Both the position numbers and the translations under genes were made by a program. From Bacteroidales bacterium (lineage in GTDB: Bacteria; Bacteroidota; Bacteroidia; Bacteroidales; F082), in NCBI GenBank assembly GCA_017548125.1, contig JAFYNK010000016.1:1-61307 (forward strand): DNA of 61,307 nt. Direction: 5' to 3'. The notes beneath the pieces are model-generated. The model was given only the letters and a program-made list of their open reading frames with translations, did not search any database and was not told the origin of the DNA. Positions 6,537 to 16,296 of this stretch are shown here, piece by piece (positions within the stretch are counted from its first letter, which is position 1; each line of letters starts with the position of its first letter).

Positions 6537-8777
6537 TTATTGATTTACTGTTTCATTTTGAATCAGTTCTTCTCCTACAATAGTATCCGTTACAATCTCC
6601 ACGTTTTCTTTATTATATTTAGGAAGAGGAGATTTCAAGTTTTGATTTATCGGTGCCAAAACGTTGAAAATCCATAAAGCTGCTGCAACCACAGCTATCA
6701 ACAATATAGAAATGCAGCATTTTTTCCATGTCGCCATTCCTTTCTTAGCGTAAGGGTCTTGCAGTTTTAACTTAGGATATTTCGCTATGTCAGTGAGCGT
6801 CTCGCCGAAAGGAATACTTATCTTCGCCACGGCGTTGACAGCCCATCCGTTTGCGTTGAGGAGAGGCGCTATATTTCTACGGCGCAGTTTCAGCCAAGCC
6901 ATCACCATAGCCGGTCCTGATATTACCAGAATGATACCAATGAACAACATTATAATCTGCCACCAGTTGAGTGCGAACAGACCTTTGAAAAGGCTTGCCA
7001 GCGCTGTGCCTATCATACCGACGGCCATACCGATGGCAGCGAAGATACCTGCAAATTTAGCGATGTCGAATGGCGGCGTTGCTGCGGCGGCTTTGGCATC
7101 TTCTGCCGTTTTAGTCGGGGCAGCGTTGATGTTTTCAGTAGCCTTTGCCATCATCTTAGAGTCTTTATCGGCTGCGCTCTTGTTTATAAGATTCTCGACA
7201 GCTGTTGCCATCCTGCGATATGGCGACCAGAATGATTGTGAAATATTTATAGGGTTATCGATGATTTTTGTAATGACAGCGTCCCATTCAAGACCATTAT
7301 TGTCGTAATAGATACCGTTTTTACCGACAGCCAACTCACCAATATCGCCCACAGTAACAGCTGCAACTATTTGTAATTTAGAAGATTGTGTCTTTGTTGT
7401 ACAATCACAGTAAACCAAATACATACCGCTCTTGACAGCTGTTGCGCTATGTTTGCCAGTATCACTTACCTTCATACAGAACTTGCAAGCTCTTTGGTCT
7501 ATGATGAGAGTTCCTGATTGGAAAATAGCCTTGACAGTTTTGTCCTTATCATAGAAATCATGAAGTGTGACAAAATTTTTAACAAGTTTATAGAAATCAC
7601 GATATACATAAAGGAACTTATCCACCAATTCAATATTTTCCGCTTCTTCTTTCAGTGCGATATCTTGTGTAACTAATTCCAAAAGTTCGTTTTTCTTGTC
7701 TTGATTGATGAAATTCTTGATATTATCCAAACCTAACGCCTCTACATTGGCACCTATCTTAGCAGCTTTCCAAGAATTATACGCGGCGAATTTAGCAGCT
7801 ATAGCTGTCCAGTCATCTTCAGAAAGCATTGTCTTTCCTGGTTCTATAGCTGTGTTTTTAATTATGTTAAAATATTTTGTCCAAACTGGGTTGATGGCAG
7901 CATTCAAATCCAAGTCTATGTTTTTTGTAATATGAGTCAAAGGATAAGTTGCAATTTCATCATTTTTCGTTGCGAGATTAGCAGCGCTTATATCATTGAT
8001 ACGAGATGTCTGAACATCCAATGAAGCAATACTTTCTGGAGAGAACGCTGCGAGTTTTGAACGCATGAAAAAGTCTTTCATTTTGGCGTCCAATGCATTA
8101 TAAGCCTCAATGACGCTTTCTGTCTTATCACCGAAAGGAGCTTCCACAGCATTCTCAACCCATGATAAATATTCGTTAAGGTTTTTGTAGAATGTTTCTA
8201 TTTGCTCTGCGTTAACGCCTTGCACGCCGCTTCTGTCGGCAGTACCTCCCGTTGCAGCGACAGCAGCCGCTATTGTAGATTTGATAATAGCATCATCTGA
8301 AGAAGCCTCTGTGATGACGCCATCGCCGTTGAATCGTGTCTTAGCAAAAATAGCTGTAATATCAGCAGTATCAGCCAAAGAAATAACGCTGCCATCTTTA
8401 CCCAGATTCTCAAGAATCTGTTTAGCAGACTTGTACAACTTACTTCCTTTAGCGTCATCAGTATTGATTTTATTAATATCTATTGACGACTCACCTTTTA
8501 ATATAAGGTCCTTATCTTTCAATACAGATGTAATCCATTGAGATACAATAATAATATCGTTAACACGCAGCTTACCATCAGCATCCCAATCCATGTATTT
8601 CAAACTTTTCTCGTCTATTTCGAGACCTGTAGTAGGACATGAGAGCACTGTCCACATTTTAGGATCAAGTTCATCGAGGTGTGCTAAGTCCTCTCCTGAA
8701 TTAATCTTTACACGAGTAGAACCGCCCAAGTTGACGTATTCCCACTTATACTTTTTGTCTTTATCAATAAGTGCCAT
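6537..8777 (-). CDS. Large membrane-anchored protein with EF-hand-like loops, function unknown
   Basis: I do not recognise a characterised family for this 746-residue protein. Visible: a canonical EF-hand calcium loop DWDADGKLRVND (near residue 63, D1-D3-D5-G6-L8-D12), a degenerate second loop around FNGDGVIT (near 150), a long Ala/Asp/Lys-rich helical middle, a segment with CKFC near 432 and CDC near 453, then three hydrophobic stretches after residue 575 (IGMAVGMIG..., WWQIIMLFIGIIL, CCISILLIAVVAA). No signal peptide at the N terminus, so the bulk is likely cytoplasmic with C-terminal anchors. Last gene of the minus-strand glycan unit, 49 nt after the GH20 gene. Confidence 0.8.
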   Translation of the reverse strand: MALIDKDKKYKWEYVNLGGSTRVKINSGEDLAHLDELDPKMWTVLSCPTTGLEIDEKSLKYMDWDADGKLRVNDIIIVSQWITSVLKDKDLILKGESSIDINKINTDDAKGSKLYKSAKQILENLGKDGSVISLADTADITAIFAKTRFNGDGVITEASSDDAIIKSTIAAAVAATGGTADRSGVQGVNAEQIETFYKNLNEYLSWVENAVEAPFGDKTESVIEAYNALDAKMKDFFMRSKLAAFSPESIASLDVQTSRINDISAANLATKNDEIATYPLTHITKNIDLDLNAAINPVWTKYFNIIKNTAIEPGKTMLSEDDWTAIAAKFAAYNSWKAAKIGANVEALGLDNIKNFINQDKKNELLELVTQDIALKEEAENIELVDKFLYVYRDFYKLVKNFVTLHDFYDKDKTVKAIFQSGTLIIDQRACKFCMKVSDTGKHSATAVKSGMYLVYCDCTTKTQSSKLQIVAAVTVGDIGELAVGKNGIYYDNNGLEWDAVITKIIDNPINISQSFWSPYRRMATAVENLINKSAADKDSKMMAKATENINAAPTKTAEDAKAAAATPPFDIAKFAGIFAAIGMAVGMIGTALASLFKGLFALNWWQIIMLFIGIILVISGPAMVMAWLKLRRRNIAPLLNANGWAVNAVAKISIPFGETLTDIAKYPKLKLQDPYAKKGMATWKKCCISILLIAVVAAALWIFNVLAPINQNLKSPLPKYNKENVEIVTDTIVGEELIQNETVNQ

Positions 8778-8826
8778 ATCGTTATTATTTTAAGTTATTA
8801 ATTATTTCTGTTCTAATGTTTGGATA

Positions 8827-11091
8827 TTATGATATTCTCAAATCCTGTAAAATAGCATATTCGCACTCTCCTATTCCTGTCACAACGATTTTCACTGCCA
8901 CGACTGGTTTTTCCGGATATATTTCTGCTTTATATCCATCGAAGTAATCATAAACGAAATCATCGCCTTTTATAAAGTTTTCGCCATCATAGGAATATTC
9001 TATTCTTGCATTTGGCAAGCCTACTATAGCCAAGCCATAGTGACCTGTTCCGACTAAAATCTTTTCACATTCAACTGGATTTTCGAAAGTGTACAAGAAA
9101 TAATCGCCGTCTTGAACCGGACGTGCAGTATTGCAATATGTATTCATATTATAATCGACCAACACATTAATATCTTGTTCCATTGGAACGTTTGATGTTA
9201 TTGTTGTGACAGGTTTTTGATAATGATATAAATCAATATTTTGCGCACCTCTTGCGATACTTGAACGTTCTTTATAGAATGCTGCGAAACGGTAATTTTC
9301 CGGATTGTCAGTCGCTATTGCCTCAACATATTCAGCTGACTCCAATGTTGGAACTGATTTATCATCTGTATAACGTATCACTTGAAAATCGTAATCTTTG
9401 TCAGCTACGAGTTTTCCATCTTCATATTTCACTGTTGGAGGAGACACTCTAAATTCAAAATTCATCTGATATAATTTTTCCAGATGACTGTCGTACAATC
9501 TCTTTTTGAAATAATCGAGGTCTCTGTCTTCGTAAGCAGACCATCCTATTTCAGAAAGCACGAGCACTTTAGGGAAAAGCTGATAATGAGCATAGCCATC
9601 AACCTGACCGCATTCTGTCCAAAGTCCGCCTTGAGGTCCGAGAACGAGTTTTTCCTCTTCTTCGGTAAGTTCAAAATTGCCAATTGGGTCAAACTCATAC
9701 ACTTTATCTAATGGGATGATAGCAGCCCATTTAAGGCCGCGTTCGTCGGCAGATTGCTTCATATCAAAATACATATACTGAGACACTTGCATAACTGTAG
9801 GCTGACCAGCCTTGACAGATTTTATGCCTCTTTCTGAATTTTGCCATACATAAGGAATTGTTGTCTCCATAAGGTCGCCGCCATCAAGAATTTCATCCCA
9901 TCCAGCCATTGTCTTACCATATTTCGCCAAGATCTTTTCAATTCTTCTTACAAAATGATTTTGCAACTCAACGAGTTCCTTCATATCTTTTTCTTTCATA
10001 AGATTTTGACAAACATCACAATCGCGCCATGAATTCATATTAACCTCGTCGGCACCGATGTGATAAATCTTGCTTGGGAAAAGCTCAGTCATCTCTTTTA
10101 TGATTGTTTCGAGCATTTCATAATTCTCTTCACGGCCAACACACCAAACGTTGTTCGACTCGCCTTGAACGCTAAGATGCTTAGCATCAATGTCACATAC
10201 AATTTCAGGATAAGTGACAGCTACTGCTTTGCTATGACCTGGCAGATCTATTTCAGGAATGATATTGATATTTCTGTCGGCTGCATATTTCACGATATCC
10301 TTTATTTCTTCTTGAGAATAGAAACCGCCATTACGTTCATTACCAGAGCCATAAGCTGGCATAAGCAATTCATCAGCGCCTCTCCATGCACCCAATTCTG
10401 TAAGTTTCGGATAAGACTTTATTTCCAATCTCCATCCTTGGTCATCAGCAAGATGCCAGTGGAAGTTATTGATTTTATAATGAGCCAAACCATTCAAAAG
10501 ATGTTTGATATAATCCGCATCGAAGAAAGTACGAGAGCAGTCAAGCATAAGACCTCTATATTTAAAACGCGGATTATCAATAACGTTCAATGAAGGGAAA
10601 GTAACGCCGGCAATTTCAGCAGCGTTTTCAGAATAAATGTCATTAGGCATCATCTGAATCAAGGTCTGGATGCCGTAGAAAATACCAGCAGCGTCGATAG
10701 CATAAATGTCTATCCTATCAAGACTTACGCTTAATAGATACGCCTCGTTATCGTTCTTCAACCCTAAGCTCTCACATTGAGATGCGTCAACGATATTGAG
10801 ATTGATGCTGTTATTAGACGCCAAAGAAGAGAGGTCTCTACCGATTTTCAAATCTTTCTTGAAAATGTTTTTAAGATAAGATTGCAGAAACTCAGCATTG
10901 AATTGATTTGCTTCGTTTTCATAAATGATGACGGTTTCTTTATTGAGTTGGAAACCATTTTCATTCATACAAACGACAACTTCCTGAGGTACAGGGACGA
11001 TGTCGAGATTAGCATCCACGACAGGCGCTTTCTTTTCTACACACGATGAAAGCATTGCGAAAATCGCTGATAATAAGATTAGTTTTTTCAT
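8827..11091 (-). CDS. Beta-N-acetylhexosaminidase, GH20 lipoprotein
   Basis: Removes terminal GlcNAc or GalNAc from glycans. 754 residues: lipoprotein signal with Cys17 (LSSC); GH20b domain (about 30-170); catalytic TIM barrel (about 172-520) with HWHLADDQGWR, PEIDLPGH and the catalytic pair D348-E349 in HIGADEV; C-terminal beta-rich domains, the last resembling an F5/8-type carbohydrate-binding fold. Complete and ordinary in length for Bacteroidota enzymes. It follows GH95 in the same direction, separated by a decayed lipoprotein, so both enzymes probably act on the same fucosylated, N-acetylhexosamine-containing glycans in the periplasm or outer membrane. Confidence 0.95.
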   Translation of the reverse strand: MKKLILLSAIFAMLSSCVEKKAPVVDANLDIVPVPQEVVVCMNENGFQLNKETVIIYENEANQFNAEFLQSYLKNIFKKDLKIGRDLSSLASNNSINLNIVDASQCESLGLKNDNEAYLLSVSLDRIDIYAIDAAGIFYGIQTLIQMMPNDIYSENAAEIAGVTFPSLNVIDNPRFKYRGLMLDCSRTFFDADYIKHLLNGLAHYKINNFHWHLADDQGWRLEIKSYPKLTELGAWRGADELLMPAYGSGNERNGGFYSQEEIKDIVKYAADRNINIIPEIDLPGHSKAVAVTYPEIVCDIDAKHLSVQGESNNVWCVGREENYEMLETIIKEMTELFPSKIYHIGADEVNMNSWRDCDVCQNLMKEKDMKELVELQNHFVRRIEKILAKYGKTMAGWDEILDGGDLMETTIPYVWQNSERGIKSVKAGQPTVMQVSQYMYFDMKQSADERGLKWAAIIPLDKVYEFDPIGNFELTEEEEKLVLGPQGGLWTECGQVDGYAHYQLFPKVLVLSEIGWSAYEDRDLDYFKKRLYDSHLEKLYQMNFEFRVSPPTVKYEDGKLVADKDYDFQVIRYTDDKSVPTLESAEYVEAIATDNPENYRFAAFYKERSSIARGAQNIDLYHYQKPVTTITSNVPMEQDINVLVDYNMNTYCNTARPVQDGDYFLYTFENPVECEKILVGTGHYGLAIVGLPNARIEYSYDGENFIKGDDFVYDYFDGYKAEIYPEKPVVAVKIVVTGIGECEYAILQDLRIS

Positions 11092-11121
11092 ATTTTTATT
11101 ATTTTTATTTTATCTTAATTC

Positions 11122-11401
11122 TTAATAATCAATAGGCGTTGGGTAATCTACCAAAACCACTTTTACGCTTTTGTTGCTGCATATTTCCTTTGTAAATTCT
11201 ACATTTTTAGGAGTGAATGCCTTAGGTGTGTCAACTTCAACACCGTCGAATACGTTTTCTATTTGTTGTAATTCTACGGTAGTATTCACTCTATGTTTCC
11301 ATACATTGGAATCAGGATAATTATAACTTTTTATATCATTAGTTTTGCTACATGAAAATAATGTTATGATTATCAGTATATAATGTTATTAATTTCTTCA
11401 T
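11122..11401 (-). pseudogene. Small lipoprotein broken by a frameshift in the signal peptide
   Basis: On the minus strand, ATG at 11399-11401 opens MKKLITLY and then hits a stop. The next frame continues the sense as LIIITLFSCSKTND and on to TPIDY with stop at 11122-11124, giving a body of about 80 residues. The 280-nt span is one nucleotide over a multiple of three; removing one base near 11374-11380 restores a perfect lipoprotein signal with lipobox LFSC. There is no alternative start in the body frame. It sits between GH95 (end 11419) and GH20 (start 11091). Either a recent mutation or a sequencing error. Confidence 0.8.
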
Positions 11402-11418
11402 ATTATATAGCTTGGATT

Positions 11419-13785
11419 TTATCTAATTGTTTTAGTCCTATTCTTCTTCAATTTCACTTCCTTAACGGAATTGTCTAGCATCAATATATTATATGTGCCT
11501 CCTATTTTGGATTTTATCTTGATTTTTTCAACCTTACCATTTTTCCAGTAGCAATCGACCACAGCACCGTTTTCAGCGCACAATCCTTTGAAGTGGCCGT
11601 CTTTCCATGCTGATGGCAAAGCTGGCAGCACTTCAATGAAACCGTCGTGAGACTGAAGCAGCATCTCTGCTATACCAGCTGTTCCTCCGAAGTTACCGTC
11701 GATTTGGAAAGGAGGATGAGCGCAGAAGAGATTTGGATAAGTGCCGGCTCCCACTCTGTCGCCAACCATCGCTGGTTGCAGCAAGTTTTTAAGGAGTTTA
11801 TAGGCTCTGTCGCCGTCATGAAGCCTTGCCCAGAAATTTATTTTCCATGCGCGAGACCATCCTGTTCCCTCATCGCCGCGTCTTTCGAGCGACATCTTAC
11901 AAGCTTCGTATAAGTCAGGAGTCTTTGATTTTGTTATCATTCTTCCAGGATGCAAGCCAAAAAGATGCGAAACATGGCGATGATGAATCTCAGGTTCTCC
12001 ATAATCTTTCAGCCATTCTTGAAGATAGCCGTTTTCACTAATCTGCATTGGAGGGAATCTCTTCAAATCATTTTCAAGAATCTGTGCAAATTCTTTATCA
12101 GTGTTTAAAATCTTCGAAGCATCAATCACATTCTGATATAACTCTGTGATAATCTGTATATCCATAGTCGGTCCCATGCAAACGCTGGCGATTCTTCCGT
12201 CTGAGAGATAGAATGAATTTTCAGGTGAAGATGTCGGTGCTGTGACGAGCCAAGAATGTTCTTTTTCTTCAATCATGACAGAATTGAAGAACTTGGCAGC
12301 GCCTTTCATTACAGGATATATTTCTCTCAGATAATCAATGTCTTTTGTAAAGAGATAATGTTGGTAAAGATGTTGGCACAGCCAAGCGCCTCCAGTGTTG
12401 GTAGCGCCCCATGAAGGATGTTCGCCAGGTGCAGTAAATCCCCATAAGTTACAGATAGAGTGAGCAGTCCAGCCTTCAGCACCGTAAAATCCATGAGCTG
12501 TTTCTTCTCCAGACTCCACAATGCCTTTGGTAAATTCAATAAGTGGTTTATGCAACTCAGAGAGATTGCAAACCTCGGCAAGCCAGTGGTTCATCTGCAC
12601 ATTAATATTAAGGTGATAGTCACCGTTCCAAGGAGTCTGAATCGTGTTAGCCCACAGACCTTGCAAGTTTGGAGGCAACAAAGCTTCGCGTGTCGAAGAA
12701 ATCAAAAGATAACGGCCATATTGGAAATACAATTCAGCCAACTGCGGATCGTCATCTTCTTGAAAATCATAAAGTCTGTCGGTGATTGGATGATTGTCAG
12801 CAATAGCTTCGCCAAAATCGACATCAACTCTATCGAACAATTCCTTATATGTCCTTATATGATTTTTTCTTAAAGAACTATAAGAACGAGACTTAGCATC
12901 TGACATCAGACTGTCAACGAGTGCGATATAGTTTTCATTTTTATAATCTGTCGCAGAAGAGAAAATAACGGTAAGTTCATCAGCGTTTCTGACAAGCACT
13001 TTATTATCAACATATTTAACCTCACCTCCTTTGTTTTTCACAGTTACCTTAGAAAGATATTTCATACCTTCATCGCCATTGTTTCCGTCGTTAAGCTGAC
13101 CGAACATCACGATGGAATTGTCTTCAGTGAGATAACTGACGCGTTCTTGTCTGTTTAAATTAATGTCAACGGAAATCATTTCGGATTTGTCAGCATCGAG
13201 GTGAATCACAGCGACATCAGATTCTCTAGACACGAAATATTCGCGATAGAATTTTGCTTTGTTTGTTTCAAATTCGGTAGTTGCTATTGCATTATTCAGA
13301 TCGAGTTTTCGAGAATAAGAGCCATCTTTAACGCATTCATTTTCTTGATAAAAATAATCGATATTAATATTTCCTAAAGTCTGGAAACATCCGAAGTTAG
13401 ACTGAGCGCCGTTTCCCCAATTAGATCCGTTGTTAGAGCAAGTGAATGTTCTATATACCAATTCCTGAGCTTCATAGTTTTTATCATCGAGCAAGAGCTG
13501 CTGTATTTCTGGCAGCGCCTCCTTTGCCTTTGGATTGGAGTAATCGGCTACTTTTCCCGACCACAGCGTTATGTCGTTAAGCACAATATTTTCGCTTTTA
13601 ATTCCACCGTCGGGCATGATTCCAAGGCGGCCGTTTCCGAGTGGCAGCGTTTCTTCCCAACATGTGGCAGGTTCTTCAAAGAAAAAGCTCAAATCCTTGG
13701 ACTTCTCAGGCCTCAGCAAAAGCACACACATAAAAATAGTGAGAGCTTTATAGATAAAATTAAGTCCTTTCCACTTGAATATCAT
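11419..13785 (-). CDS. Alpha-L-fucosidase, GH95 family
   Basis: Hydrolyses alpha-1,2-fucose linkages as in host mucin-type or plant glycans. N-terminal segment EEPATCWEETLPLGNGRLG is the GH95 hallmark. The (alpha/alpha)6 catalytic domain contains NLQGLW, the WNGDYHLNINVQMNHW region and HHRHVSHL/GDEGTGWSRAWK toward the C terminus, all conserved. ATG 13785 gives 788 residues with a basic n-region and hydrophobic ALTIFMCVLLL, a plausible signal peptide, and lies about 43 nt after the probable transcription start. The farther ATGs at 13827 and 13818 fall at or almost at the transcription start. First gene of the minus-strand glycan unit. Confidence 0.9.
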   Translation of the reverse strand: MIFKWKGLNFIYKALTIFMCVLLLRPEKSKDLSFFFEEPATCWEETLPLGNGRLGIMPDGGIKSENIVLNDITLWSGKVADYSNPKAKEALPEIQQLLLDDKNYEAQELVYRTFTCSNNGSNWGNGAQSNFGCFQTLGNINIDYFYQENECVKDGSYSRKLDLNNAIATTEFETNKAKFYREYFVSRESDVAVIHLDADKSEMISVDINLNRQERVSYLTEDNSIVMFGQLNDGNNGDEGMKYLSKVTVKNKGGEVKYVDNKVLVRNADELTVIFSSATDYKNENYIALVDSLMSDAKSRSYSSLRKNHIRTYKELFDRVDVDFGEAIADNHPITDRLYDFQEDDDPQLAELYFQYGRYLLISSTREALLPPNLQGLWANTIQTPWNGDYHLNINVQMNHWLAEVCNLSELHKPLIEFTKGIVESGEETAHGFYGAEGWTAHSICNLWGFTAPGEHPSWGATNTGGAWLCQHLYQHYLFTKDIDYLREIYPVMKGAAKFFNSVMIEEKEHSWLVTAPTSSPENSFYLSDGRIASVCMGPTMDIQIITELYQNVIDASKILNTDKEFAQILENDLKRFPPMQISENGYLQEWLKDYGEPEIHHRHVSHLFGLHPGRMITKSKTPDLYEACKMSLERRGDEGTGWSRAWKINFWARLHDGDRAYKLLKNLLQPAMVGDRVGAGTYPNLFCAHPPFQIDGNFGGTAGIAEMLLQSHDGFIEVLPALPSAWKDGHFKGLCAENGAVVDCYWKNGKVEKIKIKSKIGGTYNILMLDNSVKEVKLKKNRTKTIR

Positions 13786-13834
13786 AAATATAATAACAGG
13801 GATTAAAATTAGTTTCATACACAACATTTTTCTT

Positions 13835-13842
13835 CAAAAATA
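13835..13842 (-). promoter_or_regulatory. Promoter -7 box of the GH95-GH20 unit
   Basis: The minus strand reads TATTTTTG. Transcription would start near 13829, which argues against the 13827 ATG as start of GH95. Confidence 0.6.
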
Positions 13843-13855
13843 ATTATTTTTTTCA

Positions 13856-13863
13856 TATTTTTG
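13856..13863 (+). promoter_or_regulatory. Promoter -7 box for the deaminase/PIG-L gene
   Basis: TATTTTTG matches the consensus 25 nt before the ATG. Its mirror on the other strand lies only 13 bp away, so the two divergent units share a very short control region. Confidence 0.6.
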
Positions 13864-13888
13864 TTGAATATTTTAAACTTTTTATTTT

Positions 13889-16213
13889 ATGGCATCATTT
13901 AATTCTAAAGTCGAACAATCTTTCTTGAACGAGTCAATAATTCAAGATTTTACGACTAAAGTTCCATATATCATCACCGACAGCGTGCCTAAGCTTGGCA
14001 TTATGACATCGCTGCGTTTTTTAGAATGGGTTGCTGAAAATGAAGAAGGCGTAATAAGTCTTTCTTCAGATAAGTCTTTCAAGAATTTCATTCATTACAC
14101 TCATCATTTTTTAGACACTTGGGACGAGAAAAACACAAAAAACGTTCTAGAAAGATATGGTTTAGGCGATTTGAAGAAGCCTAATCTTTCAGGACTTCAA
14201 TTCGTTCAAATGGACGAGTTCTACCCTATCCCTTCAAAACAACACAACTCATTTTACAATTATGTAAACGAAAATTATATCAAAGGTTTTGGCCTTGACC
14301 CTAAGCGTGCATTGCTCATAAACTGTGACGATATAAAATTATACAACGGCAAGACTTACAACGAAATATTCCCTGACTTCAAGATTGATTTGAGTCTCCG
14401 TTACCGACAAGCTGAAAATGCAACAGAAAGAATCCAGCAACAATCACTTTTCTTAATTGATGACTGGTGTTCGCAATATGAAGAAAAAATCAAAGCCAAA
14501 GGCGACATTGGCTTTTTAATCAGCACATTAGGCTCTGACGGACGCGTCGCTTTTAACATTAGCGGAACAAGTCTCCATTCTAACACAGCATTACGTCAGA
14601 CTAATTTTGCGACACAAGCCGACGCTGCTGCTTCTTTAGGCGGTATTGAAGTCGCAAAGAACCGTCTGGTCATAACTATTGGATTAGAAACAATTACAAG
14701 AAATCCTAATACCGTCGCTATCGTCTGCGCCGCTGGTCAGTCCAATTCTATCACCATCAAGAACGCTCTTGAATCAGAGATGACGACACAACACCCTGCC
14801 ACCGCACTTCAAAGACTCAAAAACTCTCGTTTCTATTTGACACAAGGTGCCGCAAGCCGTCTTGATGATTATATCAATTATTACTATTTCAAAGAAGAAT
14901 GGAACTTTGAAAAAACAGAAAGAGCAATCATAGGATTATGCAAGAAACTTAACCGCTATGCTCACGACCTCACTTTAGAAGATCTGCAGAACGACCACCG
15001 TTGCAGCATGATTCCAAATCTCAGCCTCGATACAGTTAAGGAAGTCATAAAATCGACAGAGCAAAAATTGTTCAGAGGTTCCATAACTCCAACAAACAAA
15101 GTAATTTACAACTCAGGGCCTCACCACGACGACATAATGTTAGGCATCATGCCTTTAACAAACAGACAATTACGTCCTATCAGCAACACCGTTCATTTCG
15201 CTGTAATGACATCAGGATATAATTCAGTGACAAACGGCTTCCTCTGCGATTCCTTTAAAATGGCTCTTGATTTCATTGAAAAAGATGAAATTCAAATGCT
15301 TCATTTCCCAGACTTCTTTGAAGAGGGCTACAAACATAAACACGACAAAGACATTTATCATTATTTGGACAATGTCGCGAGAGACGATCAATATCAGATG
15401 AACAGAGGATTCTGCCATAGACTGATACGTTGTTCTGTTGACATCTGGCAAATCAAGAGCATCGACGAGCTTAAAGCCAAATATAAAGAGGTTATCGATG
15501 TTTTGGAAAGAAGCTATGACGGAGAGAAAAACACTCCAGATCTGCAGCGTCTTAAAGGAATGATTCGCGAATTTGAAGAAGAATTGGTATGGGCTTACAA
15601 CGGCGTTCTGACAAGCAACGTTCATCACTTGCATCTTGGCTTCTATCAAGATAACAGCGTATCAAAAGGTCCAAACATGGAACGCGACGTCATGCCCATC
15701 TTAAATCAGTTCAGAGAAATACAACCTAACATCATCAGCGTCACATTAGACCCAGAAGGCAGCGGTCCTGACACTCATTATAAGGTGTTGCAAGCCACAG
15801 CAGCAGCCGTTGCAGAATGGAGCAAAGAAAAAGATTTGTCCGACGTGAGAATATATGGCTATCGTAATGTTTGGTTCAAATTCCATCCAGCCGAAGCAAA
15901 CATGTACGTTCCTGTATCATTAAACGCACTTGCCGTTTTAGACAAGTCATTCAACGCAAGTTATTTAAGTCAGGTTAAAGCTGAATTTCCAAGTCCATTG
16001 TACAACGGACCATTCAGCGACATTTCCAAGAAGACATGGATTAAACAGCTGCAAGACATTCAGCTTATTTTAGGCAAAGATTACTTCTACGAACACCCAC
16101 GTCAACTGATTAGATCTACACACGGATTGGTATTCATAAAAGACATGAGTGTCGATGAATTCATTGCTATATCTGAAGAAATGAGAAGACGTTCTGAAGA
16201 AGCTTTTTTCTAA
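13889..16213 (+). CDS. Glucosamine-6-phosphate deaminase-like protein fused to a PIG-L/LmbE-type domain
   Basis: 774 residues. The N-terminal part (about 25-330) is NagB-like: QMDEFYP, a LGSDGRVAFN segment matching the NagB GxGxDGHIAFN motif, and LETI. The C-terminal part (about 400-770) has GPHHDDIMLG, a variant of the PHPDDE zinc motif of the PIG-L deacetylases, with a later HH pair. Suggested role: deacetylation and deamination of N-acetylglucosamine phosphate in amino-sugar catabolism; the exact reaction is inferred. Divergent from the fucosidase/hexosaminidase unit that would supply the amino sugar. In the NagB part GRVAFN replaces the usual GHIAFN histidine, and in the deacetylase part HHDD replaces HPDD. 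Confidence 0.82.
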   Translation: MASFNSKVEQSFLNESIIQDFTTKVPYIITDSVPKLGIMTSLRFLEWVAENEEGVISLSSDKSFKNFIHYTHHFLDTWDEKNTKNVLERYGLGDLKKPNLSGLQFVQMDEFYPIPSKQHNSFYNYVNENYIKGFGLDPKRALLINCDDIKLYNGKTYNEIFPDFKIDLSLRYRQAENATERIQQQSLFLIDDWCSQYEEKIKAKGDIGFLISTLGSDGRVAFNISGTSLHSNTALRQTNFATQADAAASLGGIEVAKNRLVITIGLETITRNPNTVAIVCAAGQSNSITIKNALESEMTTQHPATALQRLKNSRFYLTQGAASRLDDYINYYYFKEEWNFEKTERAIIGLCKKLNRYAHDLTLEDLQNDHRCSMIPNLSLDTVKEVIKSTEQKLFRGSITPTNKVIYNSGPHHDDIMLGIMPLTNRQLRPISNTVHFAVMTSGYNSVTNGFLCDSFKMALDFIEKDEIQMLHFPDFFEEGYKHKHDKDIYHYLDNVARDDQYQMNRGFCHRLIRCSVDIWQIKSIDELKAKYKEVIDVLERSYDGEKNTPDLQRLKGMIREFEEELVWAYNGVLTSNVHHLHLGFYQDNSVSKGPNMERDVMPILNQFREIQPNIISVTLDPEGSGPDTHYKVLQATAAAVAEWSKEKDLSDVRIYGYRNVWFKFHPAEANMYVPVSLNALAVLDKSFNASYLSQVKAEFPSPLYNGPFSDISKKTWIKQLQDIQLILGKDYFYEHPRQLIRSTHGLVFIKDMSVDEFIAISEEMRRRSEEAFF

Positions 16214-16232
16214 TTCATAATCGCATATAATA

Positions 16233-16272
16233 TGAAAAAGAGATGTCACCAGTAGGAGACATCTCTTTTTTC
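16233..16272. terminator. Terminator between convergent genes
   Basis: AAGAGATGTC, an eight-base loop region, GACATCTCTT with A and T runs on either side: works in both directions. Confidence 0.85.
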
Positions 16273-16296
16273 ATTATCTTATTATTTAAGTCTTAT

